Assembly (NCBI GenBank): GCA_947501105.1
Contig: CANMUP010000007.1
Span: 79,003 to 114,673 of the forward strand
From: an uncultured Flaviramulus sp.
GTDB taxonomy: Bacteria > Bacteroidota > Bacteroidia > Flavobacteriales > Flavobacteriaceae
DNA: 35,671 nucleotides
Direction: 5' to 3'
Shown here: in pieces, positions 1-8,930 of the stretch
How positions within the stretch are numbered: the stretch's first letter is position 1
Layout of the letters: the number at the start of each line of letters is the position of its first letter
The notes under the pieces: model-generated
The model's database searches: none
Told to the model about the DNA's origin: nothing
What the model saw: only the letters and a program-made list of their open reading frames with translations
Made by a program: the position numbers and the translations under genes

Positions 1-865
1 CACCAATTCCATTACAATTTGAACAAGCGCCTTTTGGAGAGTTGAACGAAAAATTATTTGGCTCAGGATTTGGGTATGAAATCCCAGAAGAAGGACACAT
101 TAAATTTCTGCTAAAATATCTGGTTTCTTGGGTGTCTTGGTCTATTACCAACAGCACATCTTCACCATGATACATAGCAGTATTAATGGTTTCTGTAAGG
201 CGTTTATCATTATCTGCATTTTCATCAATTATCAGCCTATCAATAACAATTTCAATATCGTGAGTCTTGTATCGATCGAGCTTCATACCTTTAGCTATGT
301 CTCGAATTTCTCCATCTGTTCTCACTTTCACAAAACCTTGCTTGCCAATTTGCTCGAACAATTCGCGGTAATGTCCTTTTCTTGACCTTACAACAGGCGC
401 AAGTATATTAATGCGTTTTCCGCTAAAATCTTTAATAATAAGCGCTTTAATTTGCTCGTCGCTATAACTTATCATTTTGTCACCAGTGTTGTAGCTATAA
501 GCATCACTAGCACGCGCAAAAAGTAAGCGCATGAAATCATAAATTTCGGTAATAGTACCAACGGTAGAGCGAGGTGATTTACTTGTAGTTTTTTGCTCGA
601 TAGCAATTACTGGAGACAGACCATCAATTTTATCTACATCTGGTCGTTCTAATCCGCCTAAAAATTGTCTAGCATAAGCCGAAAATGTTTCTATATAACG
701 GCGTTGCCCTTCAGCATAAATTGTATCGAAAGCCAAAGACGATTTTCCACTACCAGAAAGCCCTGTAATAACTACAAGTTTTTCTCGAGGAATTGACACA
801 TCTATATTCTTAAGATTATGTACTCGTGCTCCTTTTACTTCAATAAATTCTTCGAAATTAGTCAT
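1..865 (-). CDS. uvrA: Excinuclease ABC subunit A, N-terminal part (runs off left edge)
   Basis: UvrA is the cytoplasmic damage-recognition ATPase of nucleotide excision repair and loads UvrB at lesions. The reading frame is open from an ATG at 865 to the window edge, giving 288 codons of a protein usually about 940 residues long. The start reads [20 protein letters not shown], and Walker A follows as GLSGSGKSS at residues 35-43. Next come the typical [21 protein letters not shown] stretch (residues 51-71), the [14 protein letters not shown] segment and [10 protein letters not shown]. The first zinc-module half is CPSSGISY instead of the usual CPxCG, while the second half (CSNC) keeps both cysteines. 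No gene partner is visible. A 9-bp direct repeat lies just upstream. The identification is secure. The C-terminal ATPase half and the remaining zinc modules lie outside the window. Confidence 0.97.
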   Translation of the reverse strand, partial: MTNFEEFIEVKGARVHNLKNIDVSIPREKLVVITGLSGSGKSSLAFDTIYAEGQRRYIETFSAYARQFLGGLERPDVDKIDGLSPVIAIEQKTTSKSPRSTVGTITEIYDFMRLLFARASDAYSYNTGDKMISYSDEQIKALIIKDFSGKRINILAPVVRSRKGHYRELFEQIGKQGFVKVRTDGEIRDIAKGMKLDRYKTHDIEIVIDRLIIDENADNDKRLTETINTAMYHGEDVLLVIDQDTQETRYFSRNLMCPSSGISYPNPEPNNFSFNSPKGACSNCNGIG

Positions 866-875
866 AGAAATGCAA

Positions 876-903
876 AGTTGCGAAGATACGATTTAGTTGC
901 GAA
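876..903. repeat. 9-bp direct repeat in the uvrA upstream region
   Basis: AGTTGCGAA occurs at 876-884 and again at 895-903, a period of 19 bp, starting 11 bp upstream of the uvrA start codon. On the coding strand it reads TTCGCAACT twice, with a TATCTTCG box (888-881) between and partly inside the copies. The placement is operator-like, but the repeat is short and could be chance. No regulator can be named. Confidence 0.35.
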
Positions 904-986
904 ATTGTGATGAATTATTATTCTGAAAAACAGAAGTTTTAGAAATGGTTAGTTTCAGTTTTGCTTAATAAAAAACAAAGTAATTT

Positions 987-2321
987 TTAGTTTTTCATTA
1001 TTAAGCTTTCATTAACTAAATCGCCAATTTTCACACCTTGTCCAATTCCTAATTCAACAGCAGATCGGTAGTGGATACCGCCATACATTCTGCTTATTGC
1101 TGCCTCTTGAGCAGCTTCGTTAAAAGAAGAGAAAGGGCGTATTGGCAAACCATAAGTGGTTTCAGTATCATCTAAAAAGCTAAAATTATCTCCAAAAACA
1201 TTTGTTAGAACTGTTGATGCAGCACCAGAAACTACAGAATGCCCACTTGTATATTCAGGAAAAGGAGGTGTTTGCAATATGGGTTTCCAATCGTCATCAA
1301 AATATTTATTTATAAGTGTTTCTGGTCTTACTAGATTACTTCGGTATTTTTCGTCCCAACAACTAATAAATGCGTCGGCTATTGCAATAGATGTTTTAGT
1401 ATATGCAAAAACAGTTCTGTCAAAATCAGCTTCTTCCGTTTTACACGCAATTTTTGTAATACCAATCCAATGGGCTCCTGGTGTTATTTTTTTTACTGCA
1501 AACATTAAATGCCCACGAGTTACAGATACATACGGATTACAATCCCAGAAACGTGCTATTAATACTTCTTCAGATTCATCACCATCTTTAGTTATTTGGT
1601 TACTTATATCGTAAACTTCTTTAAGCTCTTTATAAAAATTTGAACCTTCGTCCATTGAAAATAACGGTGGAGGAATAGGTTTAAATTGATCTGAAGAATC
1701 AATAACAAAAGGTCTTATTTTGCCCCAATGTGGCTCTAAACCATCCATATATGAAGGAGGAGTAGGTTGCCATCGTTCTTCATCTTCTGGGTCTATATTA
1801 AACTTTGACATGGTGCGTGTTTCATTGTAGTTGTCGCCATTCATCCATTTACCAATAAAACCTGAAACTTTAAGCCCATAATCTTTTGAATCCTCAAATT
1901 CAGATTGGTTTATAGATTCCCAAACTTGATATAGGCTATCGCGAAAAACTTCTATGCTTTGTTCAGAAAAAATTAATTGCTTACTTACATCAATATGAGC
2001 AATTAATGCTGCCAATTGATAATTAACGCTTTTTGTTTTATCTGCTTTTGGAATTTTCTTTAAATGTGCTATTTGACCATTTAAAGAATTATATGCGTTG
2101 TTGTTTTGAGACATAATTTCGTAAGCAGCAATATTTGGATACGCAAAGATTCTACTAGCAACTGGTGGCGAAAAAATGTCATGAACCATTATATCCACCA
2201 CTTTATCTATTGAGGTGTGATAATCATTTGGTGTAATAACAATTGGTTTTGAATTGTCTTTACAAGACATTGCGAACAACCATATTGTAAGGAGTATAAA
2301 TGCTACTTTATTTAATCTCAT
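987..2321 (-). CDS. Vanadium-dependent haloperoxidase / PAP2-superfamily lipoprotein
   Basis: This 444-residue protein starts with a lipoprotein signal ending in FAMSC, so it is probably exported and lipid-anchored. The C-terminal half carries the metal or phosphate pocket of the vanadium haloperoxidase/PAP2 superfamily. The visible parts are a K-x-RSNLVRPET segment, PEYTSGHS with the Ser-Gly-His triad at about 359-361, and SRMYGGIHYRS with Arg 411 and the likely catalytic His 417. Family members either oxidise halides with peroxide or act as acid phosphatases, and the sequence alone does not decide between these. It lies 10 bp downstream of the big FG-GAP/UnbV lipoprotein gene on the same strand, so the two are very likely co-transcribed. 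The length of about 440 residues fits the bacterial PAP2/haloperoxidase-related group. Fold assignment is firm; substrate is unknown. Confidence 0.85.
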   Translation of the reverse strand: MRLNKVAFILLTIWLFAMSCKDNSKPIVITPNDYHTSIDKVVDIMVHDIFSPPVASRIFAYPNIAAYEIMSQNNNAYNSLNGQIAHLKKIPKADKTKSVNYQLAALIAHIDVSKQLIFSEQSIEVFRDSLYQVWESINQSEFEDSKDYGLKVSGFIGKWMNGDNYNETRTMSKFNIDPEDEERWQPTPPSYMDGLEPHWGKIRPFVIDSSDQFKPIPPPLFSMDEGSNFYKELKEVYDISNQITKDGDESEEVLIARFWDCNPYVSVTRGHLMFAVKKITPGAHWIGITKIACKTEEADFDRTVFAYTKTSIAIADAFISCWDEKYRSNLVRPETLINKYFDDDWKPILQTPPFPEYTSGHSVVSGAASTVLTNVFGDNFSFLDDTETTYGLPIRPFSSFNEAAQEAAISRMYGGIHYRSAVELGIGQGVKIGDLVNESLIMKN

Positions 2322-2331
2322 TCTTTTTAAA

Positions 2332-5300
2332 TTATTTTATAAGTTCGTAAACTTGAGCTTTACCGTTGTTGATAGTTGTTAACAGATATGGTTTTTTATC
2401 TAAATAAATAATATTTAATTTTTTGATGGCTTTATCACTAAATTTTAATCCGATTTTATTTCCTGAAATAATGTTGTTTTCGTTTTTGATGAGTGCACCA
2501 GGAAAGGAGTCGAACTTACCATGAAAAGGTGTGACACCAAAATAGTTTCCAGCAACTAGCACTTCATCTTGCCCATCAGAATCAAAATCAAAACATAAAA
2601 ACGAAGTTAATGGCGACACTTGTAACTCGTTTTTAAAAGGTACAAATACAAAACGATTATTTTCATTTTTGAGATAACCAGATCGTAGTTCATCAACTTC
2701 TAGTATGGTTGCTTTGTCGAGTAATGTTTTGCTTAAAATAGCATCAATTGGTTGTCCAGCAAAATCTTTATAAGAAGTAAATATTTTATGCAAATTAACC
2801 ATTTGACTAGCTAATTGATCTAGTCCTTGCAATGGATAATATTTCCCATCTTTATAAGTACAAACTATAGTTTCGGTACGTCCATTCCCATCAAAATCGG
2901 CATAATACATACGCATAGGATGTTCTTTAGAGGCTTTAAATTTTGAGTTTAACCCCCAATTTCCTAAAAGATAATCTGTATCACCATCATTATCAATATC
3001 AAAAGGAGTAATCTGTCTCCAAAGCCCTTTTAGTTTTGAATCAACAAGGTTTTCATCTGTAAACACACCATTATTATTTTTGAAGAATTTTGGAGCCATC
3101 CACTCACCAACTACAATCAAATCAGTTTGTCCATCATTATTGAAATCGTTCCAAATGGCATCGGTAACCATGCCTGCATTTTGTAATGCCTTATTTTGAG
3201 ATATTGAAAAACTACCATTATTATTTTCTAAAATATAGGAATTGGGAATGTTTCCAAAATCGTTTGAAACTGAATTGCTTCCAATAAAAAGGTCTAAATC
3301 ATTATCGTTATCAAAATCATTTGAAATAATTATTGAAGCATTTTCATAAAATTCTGGAAATTTTTCTTTTTTGAAATCATTTTCATTTTGAACGTAATAA
3401 CTATCAAGTAACGGTTTTGTTTTATTGCTATAATCTGCACCACCAGATCCAATAATTAAATCGTTCTTATTATCACTATTAAAATCTGCAATTACAGCTT
3501 CAACATCTTCCTTTATTGAATCGTTAGCAAATACTTTTATTCTTTTTTCTGTAAAAGCCGTGTCTGTTTGAAAGAACACTTTTGCTGCTTTTAGTTTAGA
3601 GCCACCAAAGTAAACATCTTGTTTTCCATCATTATTTAAATCTCCAACAGCAACTGCTGGTCCACGGTCTGAAACACGATATGGAATAAGTTTCTGTCTA
3701 TTAAAGTCAAGATACTTATCTTCAACATGTGTAAAATCTATACCAAGATTATTATCTAACTTTTTAAATACTTTTTTTGATTTTTTTAGTAGTGAATTAT
3801 AGTTGAAAGGTTTTGCATTAGAAGGTTTTATAGTTAACGTTTTGTTTAAAGCAACATTAAATATGGTTTGGCTGGTTTTATTTGGCCATATTATTTTGAG
3901 TGAATCGATGTTTTGAATATCACCAAAGCCAAAGTGAATTATTGGTTCTGATGAAGCTTGAAATCCTCTTGCACAATAAAGTTCTTTATATTGAAGCTTA
4001 CCATCCTTATAAACAAAAGCCTTTGTTCCTATGCCAGAAGAGTTTGAGTTTGTATAATTAAATTTTAGTTTAAGATAATTTGCTTTGTTTGTTGTTTGAT
4101 TATTTATTTGGTTAACATAAATTGAGGCTTCTTCATTAAGATTACTTACTACAATATCTAAATCTCCATCATTATCTAAATCTCCTAATGCCGTAGCTCC
4201 AGACGCTAATTCATCGTTAGGAATCCATTCTTTAGACATGTTTTTGAACATTAAGTTTTTACTCCCCTTAAACATATAATTATTAACTTTTCCAGAAGGC
4301 ATTGCATCAAGAGCTTCTTGACTCATTATTTTTGATTCTGATAAGTTTTTTTGAATTTCATTGTTTGAGAAAAAATTTGTAAAATCCAAATCATTTGGAC
4401 GTTTTAAAATACCATTGGTTATAAAAATATCTTGTTCTCCATCTTGATTATAATCTGCAAAAAGACAACTCCAACTCCAATCTGTTGCTGCAACATCACT
4501 CATTAGAGCGGTCTCTAAATAATTTGAATTTTGTTGATTAATATGTAGCATATTTCTGGTAAACTGATAATGATAACCAAACATAAGTTTTCTTATGTTT
4601 TGCGTTTGTACGTTATCATCTCCTTGCGATGATTTTAAAACCACTTCATCTCTTGGGAGCATATCCAACGACATGATATCTTGCCAACCATCATGATTTA
4701 TGTCTGCTACATCGTTACCCATTGAAAACCTGCTTGCATGTCCAAAGTAATCTCTTAATTTTTCAGAAAACGTACCATCTCCATTATTTAGATAATAATA
4801 ATCGTCTTCATAAAAATCGTTTCCAACATAAATATCTGGGTAAGCATCTTGGTTAAAATCTGCAATAGCTACACCTAACCCGTAACCACTGATGCTTCCA
4901 TAAATACCCGCTTTTTCACTAACATTGGTAAAAGTTTCACCATCGTTTCTTAGTAGTTTGTCTCCTGTTTTATAATTTCTTTTTTGACGCTGCATTACAC
5001 CTTTGTACGAGTCATCAGTATGTACCGCGTGATTTAAAAGGTAGATATCCAAATCACCATCTAAATCATAATCTAAAAAGGCAGCAGAAGAACTATACGA
5101 TTGATAATCTAGCTTATATTTCGATGCACTTTCAGTAAATGTTTCGTCTCCGTTATTTATGTAAAGCTCGTTATGACCATCAAACCCGTTTAAACCTACT
5201 ACTGCGCAAACATAAATATCTAAAAGCCCATCTCCATTAACATCTCCCATTATAGCTCCTGTATTCCATGAGCTATTACCACTAACTTTAGCTTGATCTG

Positions 5301-5595
5301 TAATATCTTCGAACTTTAAATTTCCTTTATTGAGGTATAATTTATTTTTTACCTGATTACCAGAGAAGAAAATATCTGCAAGCCCATCATTATTTATATC
5401 ACCTATGGCAACACCGCCACCGTTATAGAAATAGATATAGTCAAGAATGTTTAGCTCATTAGTTTCAGTGATAGTGTTTTTAAAACTTAAACCAGTTTCT
5501 TGAGTTTTAGCACTAATGAATAATTGATCTTTTTTCTGGTTACACGATACAATTAAAAATCCAATAAAAATCATTGTAAACTTGAAACTATTCAT
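2332..5595 (-). CDS. FG-GAP/VCBS-repeat lipoprotein with ASPIC/UnbV domain
   Basis: This 1087-residue lipoprotein has a signal peptide ending in FLIVSC followed by Asn-Gln-Lys. It contains many FG-GAP/VCBS blade motifs of the type D-x-N-x-D-G-x-x-D, for example GDINNDGLADIFFSG, GDVNGDGLLDIYVC, GDLDNDGDLDIVVSN and GDLNNDGKQDVYFGG. These predict one or two calcium-binding beta-propellers. In the middle, around residues 505-580, is an ASPIC/UnbV-type segment with RGFQASSEPIIHFGFG and the SLKIIWPN stretch. A second propeller fills the C-terminal half. Such proteins are abundant in Bacteroidota and are often encoded beside exported enzymes; their role is not established. Here the gene is 10 bp upstream of the haloperoxidase-like lipoprotein and appears to be the first gene of the pair. 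Calcium binding and surface location are inferred. Confidence 0.88.
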   Translation of the reverse strand: MNSFKFTMIFIGFLIVSCNQKKDQLFISAKTQETGLSFKNTITETNELNILDYIYFYNGGGVAIGDINNDGLADIFFSGNQVKNKLYLNKGNLKFEDITDQAKVSGNSSWNTGAIMGDVNGDGLLDIYVCAVVGLNGFDGHNELYINNGDETFTESASKYKLDYQSYSSSAAFLDYDLDGDLDIYLLNHAVHTDDSYKGVMQRQKRNYKTGDKLLRNDGETFTNVSEKAGIYGSISGYGLGVAIADFNQDAYPDIYVGNDFYEDDYYYLNNGDGTFSEKLRDYFGHASRFSMGNDVADINHDGWQDIMSLDMLPRDEVVLKSSQGDDNVQTQNIRKLMFGYHYQFTRNMLHINQQNSNYLETALMSDVAATDWSWSCLFADYNQDGEQDIFITNGILKRPNDLDFTNFFSNNEIQKNLSESKIMSQEALDAMPSGKVNNYMFKGSKNLMFKNMSKEWIPNDELASGATALGDLDNDGDLDIVVSNLNEEASIYVNQINNQTTNKANYLKLKFNYTNSNSSGIGTKAFVYKDGKLQYKELYCARGFQASSEPIIHFGFGDIQNIDSLKIIWPNKTSQTIFNVALNKTLTIKPSNAKPFNYNSLLKKSKKVFKKLDNNLGIDFTHVEDKYLDFNRQKLIPYRVSDRGPAVAVGDLNNDGKQDVYFGGSKLKAAKVFFQTDTAFTEKRIKVFANDSIKEDVEAVIADFNSDNKNDLIIGSGGADYSNKTKPLLDSYYVQNENDFKKEKFPEFYENASIIISNDFDNDNDLDLFIGSNSVSNDFGNIPNSYILENNNGSFSISQNKALQNAGMVTDAIWNDFNNDGQTDLIVVGEWMAPKFFKNNNGVFTDENLVDSKLKGLWRQITPFDIDNDGDTDYLLGNWGLNSKFKASKEHPMRMYYADFDGNGRTETIVCTYKDGKYYPLQGLDQLASQMVNLHKIFTSYKDFAGQPIDAILSKTLLDKATILEVDELRSGYLKNENNRFVFVPFKNELQVSPLTSFLCFDFDSDGQDEVLVAGNYFGVTPFHGKFDSFPGALIKNENNIISGNKIGLKFSDKAIKKLNIIYLDKKPYLLTTINNGKAQVYELIK

Positions 5596-5690
5596 TAGAT
5601 AAAAAACTTTTATTTGTTGATTGTTATATTTTTAGTTTACCATTTCTGTTGGCGAGTTCTTTAAAAGGTTACCTCAGAAAGGTATAGTTT

Positions 5691-5698
5691 CAAAGGTA
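5691..5698 (-). promoter_or_regulatory. Candidate Bacteroidota -7 box for the UnbV/haloperoxidase pair
   Basis: Read on the minus strand the sequence is TACCTTTG, an exact match to the Bacteroidota -7 consensus TAnnTTTG. It lies about 95 bp upstream of the 5595 start codon. A weak TTTA element lies 22 bp further upstream. The match is to a short consensus only. Confidence 0.45.
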
Positions 5699-5764
5699 CA
5701 ATTAAGTTGTTAAATTTCTGTAAAGATTTGTTCCTGATTTATTATTGATTAGAAGTTTTAATAC

Positions 5765-6481
5765 TTACTTAGTCCCTTTTACAACGCCCATTTCTAAACC
5801 AATTATGAGTAGTTTATGAAACGTAGGTAATTGTGCTCCACTATCAGTAGTAATCCAATCACTCCAAGAGGCTTCTAAACCATCAATAGGTAGTAAAGAG
5901 GTCCACATTTTAAAACTTTTTGGTTTACCAGCTTCATCAAATAACCATAAATAAGAATCACCTGGTGTTGTGCCCCCAGAAGAGTAAGTAACTAATAGAG
6001 CTTCTTCACCATTGCTTTGAGTAACTAATCTACGTTCCGTACCTTTATCAAAGACTTTGTAAGGCGCAACAAGCCAAAAAGAATCGTTGTTAAAAATCTC
6101 AATAGCTTCACTAATAAGATTATCTGCCATTTCCCCTTTCATTCTAAAGCTATGAACAAATACTTTACTTAATGAATAGTCTTTTAGGTTTAGGCTAACT
6201 CGATATTCTTTCCAAAAAACATCACAGATATCCTCATTTTTTTTCCACTCAAAATGATGACGTTTTTTATAAGTCCACTCTATATAATTGGTGTTTTTAT
6301 AGGCATCATAATCTAATGCATCTAGCATTTTATAAGCTAATGCATCTGCCTTTTCTCCTTGAATTCCAGTTGGAAGCTCTTCATTGTATTTAAAAAAAAC
6401 AAAACCAAAAAATAATAAACTAGGTAGTGTTAGGAATATAATTACTCCAGTAGCTATTTTGAATACCTTTTTTGATTTCAT
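5765..6481 (-). CDS. Unknown membrane-anchored protein, 238 aa
   Basis: I do not recognise a named family. The protein starts with lysines and then one strong hydrophobic segment (about residues 8-30, IATGVIIFLTLPSLLFFGFVFF), suggesting a signal anchor with the rest outside the inner membrane. The remainder is a mixed alpha/beta domain rich in aromatic residues, with WTYKKRHHFEWKK, VYSSGG-like turns (VTYSSGGTTPGDSYLWLFDE) and a terminal SWSDWITTDSGAQLPTFHK stretch. It lies between the UnbV lipoprotein and the gamma-glutamyltransferase genes on the same strand, 86 bp after the latter's neighbour start, with gaps on both sides that allow its own promoter. Bacteroidota genomes hold proteins of this style, but no function can be inferred. 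The intact length and codon use like its neighbours support a real gene. Confidence 0.75.
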   Translation of the reverse strand: MKSKKVFKIATGVIIFLTLPSLLFFGFVFFKYNEELPTGIQGEKADALAYKMLDALDYDAYKNTNYIEWTYKKRHHFEWKKNEDICDVFWKEYRVSLNLKDYSLSKVFVHSFRMKGEMADNLISEAIEIFNNDSFWLVAPYKVFDKGTERRLVTQSNGEEALLVTYSSGGTTPGDSYLWLFDEAGKPKSFKMWTSLLPIDGLEASWSDWITTDSGAQLPTFHKLLIIGLEMGVVKGTK

Positions 6482-6567
6482 TATTAATCCTTTGTTATCT
6501 AAGTGATTAGAATAGATAATTCGAGGCCTAAATTATTAAACAGAACTGACTAAGAAAAGGAAAAATG

Positions 6568-8268
6568 TTAAAAACCGACAGCCGTATCATCACCTCGACG
6601 ATCTGCACCACCCTCTAGCGTTTTGTCCTGCAAAACCATGATTCCATCGACTTTGCCAATTACTGGAGCATCCTCTTCATTAATATAATAACCAAGATTT
6701 TTAAGCTGATTTATAATTTTTGAGTCGAATGAATTGGGTTCCATTCTAATTTCATCAGGCAACCATTGATGATGAAAGCGTGGCGCATTTACGGCTTCTT
6801 GCATGGTCATATTAAACTCATGCACATTTACAATAGTTTGCATAACTGAAGTTATAATAGTTGATCCCCCAGGTGTGCCTAATGACATATATAACTCGCC
6901 GTTTTTCTCAACAATAGTTGGTGTCATAGAACTTAGCATACGTTTTTGAGGAGCAATGCTGTTTGCTTCACCACCAGTTACTCCAAACATGTTTGGAACT
7001 CCTGGTTTGCTACTAAAATCATCCATTTCGTTGTTTAAGAAAAAACCAAGATCAGAGCAATATAACTTAGAGCCATAAGCTCCATTTATTGTTGTAGTAA
7101 CCGATACAGAATTCCCAAACGGATCTACAATAGAGTAGTGCGTAGTTTCATCACTTTCTATAACCTGAATATTACCATGTGATACATCACTAGATTTCGT
7201 GGCTTTATCAAATGAAAAACCATTCATTCTTCCGCTCAAATATGCATTGTCTATTAGAGTATTGCTTGGAATCTCTACAAAATCTGGATCACCCAAATAA
7301 AAACTTCTATCGGCATAAGCACGACGCTCAGCTTCAGTAATAATTTGAATAGTTTTTAACGAATTATGGCCAAATTCATTTAAATGAAAAGGCTCAATCA
7401 TTTTCATAATTTGAGCTAAACAAATACCTCCGCTTGATGGAGGGGACATAGAAATTATTTTTAAATCATCGTAACTAAATGTAGTTGGTTCACGCCATTT
7501 AACTTTATATTTAGCTAAATCTTCTTCGGTAATAATACCACCGTTGTCTTGAATAAATTTCACAAGCCTTTTTGCTGTTTCTCCTTTATAAAATTCATCT
7601 TTACCGTGGTTCATAATTCTAGTTAATGTCTCAGCTAAAGCTCTGTATTTAATAGTGTCATTCTGTTTCCAGAATTTATGAAACAGTGTAGAATCTCTGT
7701 TTGCTTTTTTTATTAAAGGCATATAATGCTCAATCTTTTTTTCTTGTTTTTTAGTAACTACAACGCCTTTATACGCAAGTTCTATTGAGGGGGTAATAAT
7801 ATCTTCAATAGGTAAACTGCCAAACTTTTCGTGAACAGCAAATACACCGGCAACAGAACCTGGTACCCCAACTGCCATAACACCTAAAGTGCTTTTTTCT
7901 GGTATAACATTTCCATGTTCATCTAAATACATGTCTTTAGTGGCTGCTAAAGGTGCTTTTTCTCTAAAATCTAAAGCTCCAACTTCACCATTATCTTTTC
8001 TGTAAACCATAAAACCACCGCCCCCAATATTTCCAGCATAAGGGTATGATACTGCTAATGCTAATTGAGTTGCTGCCATGGCATCAAAGGCATTGCCTCC
8101 TTTTTTAAGAATATCGCTACCAATTTTAGAGGCTTCAGCTCTTGCCGAAACAACCATAGCTTTTTGTGTAATCAAGCCTCTTTTAGAAATGTGTTCTATT
8201 TTTTCTTCTGATTTTTTACAAGAAATTATTAAAAATAGAATTAGAAAAAGTGAAATAGAATGTTTCAT
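6568..8268 (-). CDS. ggt: Gamma-glutamyltransferase, lipoprotein form
   Basis: Gamma-glutamyltransferase is an N-terminal nucleophile hydrolase that cleaves glutathione and other gamma-glutamyl compounds outside the cytoplasm. The 566-residue precursor begins with a lipoprotein signal (FLIISC then two lysines), so it is probably anchored on the periplasmic side. The autoprocessing site lies at DETTHYSIVD, where Thr 375 would become the nucleophile of the small subunit; the following GNSVSVTTTINGAYGS completes the family signature. Further conserved pieces are GGNAFDAMAATQLALAV, GNIGGGGFMVYR, SPPSSGGICLAQ, RRAYADRSFYLGDP and the SLGTPGGSTI loop near the end. The length is normal for the family. 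The start codon overlaps the stop of the upstream ACP-phosphodiesterase-like gene (ATATGA), which suggests translational coupling. Identification is firm. Confidence 0.96.
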   Translation of the reverse strand: MKHSISLFLILFLIISCKKSEEKIEHISKRGLITQKAMVVSARAEASKIGSDILKKGGNAFDAMAATQLALAVSYPYAGNIGGGGFMVYRKDNGEVGALDFREKAPLAATKDMYLDEHGNVIPEKSTLGVMAVGVPGSVAGVFAVHEKFGSLPIEDIITPSIELAYKGVVVTKKQEKKIEHYMPLIKKANRDSTLFHKFWKQNDTIKYRALAETLTRIMNHGKDEFYKGETAKRLVKFIQDNGGIITEEDLAKYKVKWREPTTFSYDDLKIISMSPPSSGGICLAQIMKMIEPFHLNEFGHNSLKTIQIITEAERRAYADRSFYLGDPDFVEIPSNTLIDNAYLSGRMNGFSFDKATKSSDVSHGNIQVIESDETTHYSIVDPFGNSVSVTTTINGAYGSKLYCSDLGFFLNNEMDDFSSKPGVPNMFGVTGGEANSIAPQKRMLSSMTPTIVEKNGELYMSLGTPGGSTIITSVMQTIVNVHEFNMTMQEAVNAPRFHHQWLPDEIRMEPNSFDSKIINQLKNLGYYINEEDAPVIGKVDGIMVLQDKTLEGGADRRGDDTAVGF

Positions 8269-8861
8269 ATGGTATTGTTAAGTTCTTTTAGTTTGAGTTT
8301 AGAGAATTCGATAAGTTCATCAAAAAAAGAAGTGAATTCTTTTTCAAAGTCTGTATAAAACTCTTCAAGTTCATTTACAGCTTCGTCCATTCCTGATCTA
8401 TTTTTTGTTCTTCTATTCATACCATCTAAAACCCTAGAAATGCCATCAATAGATGCGTAACTTAATAACCAATTGTCTGCTATCATAAAGGGCATCATTT
8501 TTCGAATGCGAAGCGGAAGCATATTGTAATGCTCCTCTAAAGAATCATAAAAAGTATCTACATAAACATCTAAAGGAATATCAGAATAATTATACCAATT
8601 TTTTGCTAAAAAATGATCGTATAGAATGTCTACAATTACACCAGAATAGTGTCCGTATTTTTCATGTAGTCGTTTTGTGCTTTTTCGAACTGTTTTATGG
8701 GCATCAGTAAACGTATCGATGTTTCGGTGCAATAAAATACCAATTTGAATATCCTTCGAAAATTTTTTATAATCTTTTCCTTTAATACCGTCTGCAATAA
8801 AGTTACCTAGGGTTACTAAATCGTTTTCGCCAGATAAATAAATGTGAGCTAAAAAATTCAT
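8265..8861 (-). CDS. ACP phosphodiesterase-like protein (AcpH/DUF479 family)
   Basis: This 198-residue protein matches the AcpH family, whose E. coli member removes the 4'-phosphopantetheine arm from acyl carrier protein in the cytoplasm. Family motifs are visible in order: MNFLAHIYLSG at the N terminus, LGNFIADGIKG (about 17-27), GILLHRNIDTFTDAH (about 41-55) and VDILYDHFLAKNW (about 77-89). The histidines and aspartates in these are the expected metal and catalytic ligands. Length agrees with the family (about 190-200). The gene overlaps ggt by four bases and is the first gene of that pair, transcribed away from glmM. The family relation is clear. Whether this member acts on ACP has not been shown from sequence, since Bacteroidota members are usually annotated only by homology. 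Confidence 0.85.
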   Translation of the reverse strand: MNFLAHIYLSGENDLVTLGNFIADGIKGKDYKKFSKDIQIGILLHRNIDTFTDAHKTVRKSTKRLHEKYGHYSGVIVDILYDHFLAKNWYNYSDIPLDVYVDTFYDSLEEHYNMLPLRIRKMMPFMIADNWLLSYASIDGISRVLDGMNRRTKNRSGMDEAVNELEEFYTDFEKEFTSFFDELIEFSKLKLKELNNTI

Positions 8862-8906
8862 TGGTGTAATTTACAAATTCATAGTTAAGTTTAGCAGTTT
8901 GAATAT

Positions 8907-8914
8907 TATATTTG
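8907..8914 (+). promoter_or_regulatory. Candidate -7 box for glmM
   Basis: TATATTTG matches TAnnTTTG exactly and lies 16 bp upstream of the glmM ATG at 8931, so the leader would be very short. No clear -33 element is seen. The 69-bp gap is shared with the divergent gene starting at 8861. Confidence 0.5.
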
Positions 8915-8930
8915 TAAAAAAATAATTTAC

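Noticed and set aside
128-385. Open frame of 85 codons on the plus strand inside uvrA
   Set aside because: The minus-strand translation is unmistakable UvrA; the plus-strand product has no domain and is a shadow of it.
1156-1614. 152-codon plus-strand frame inside the haloperoxidase gene
   Set aside because: It overlaps the conserved minus-strand pocket motifs completely and shows no family features.
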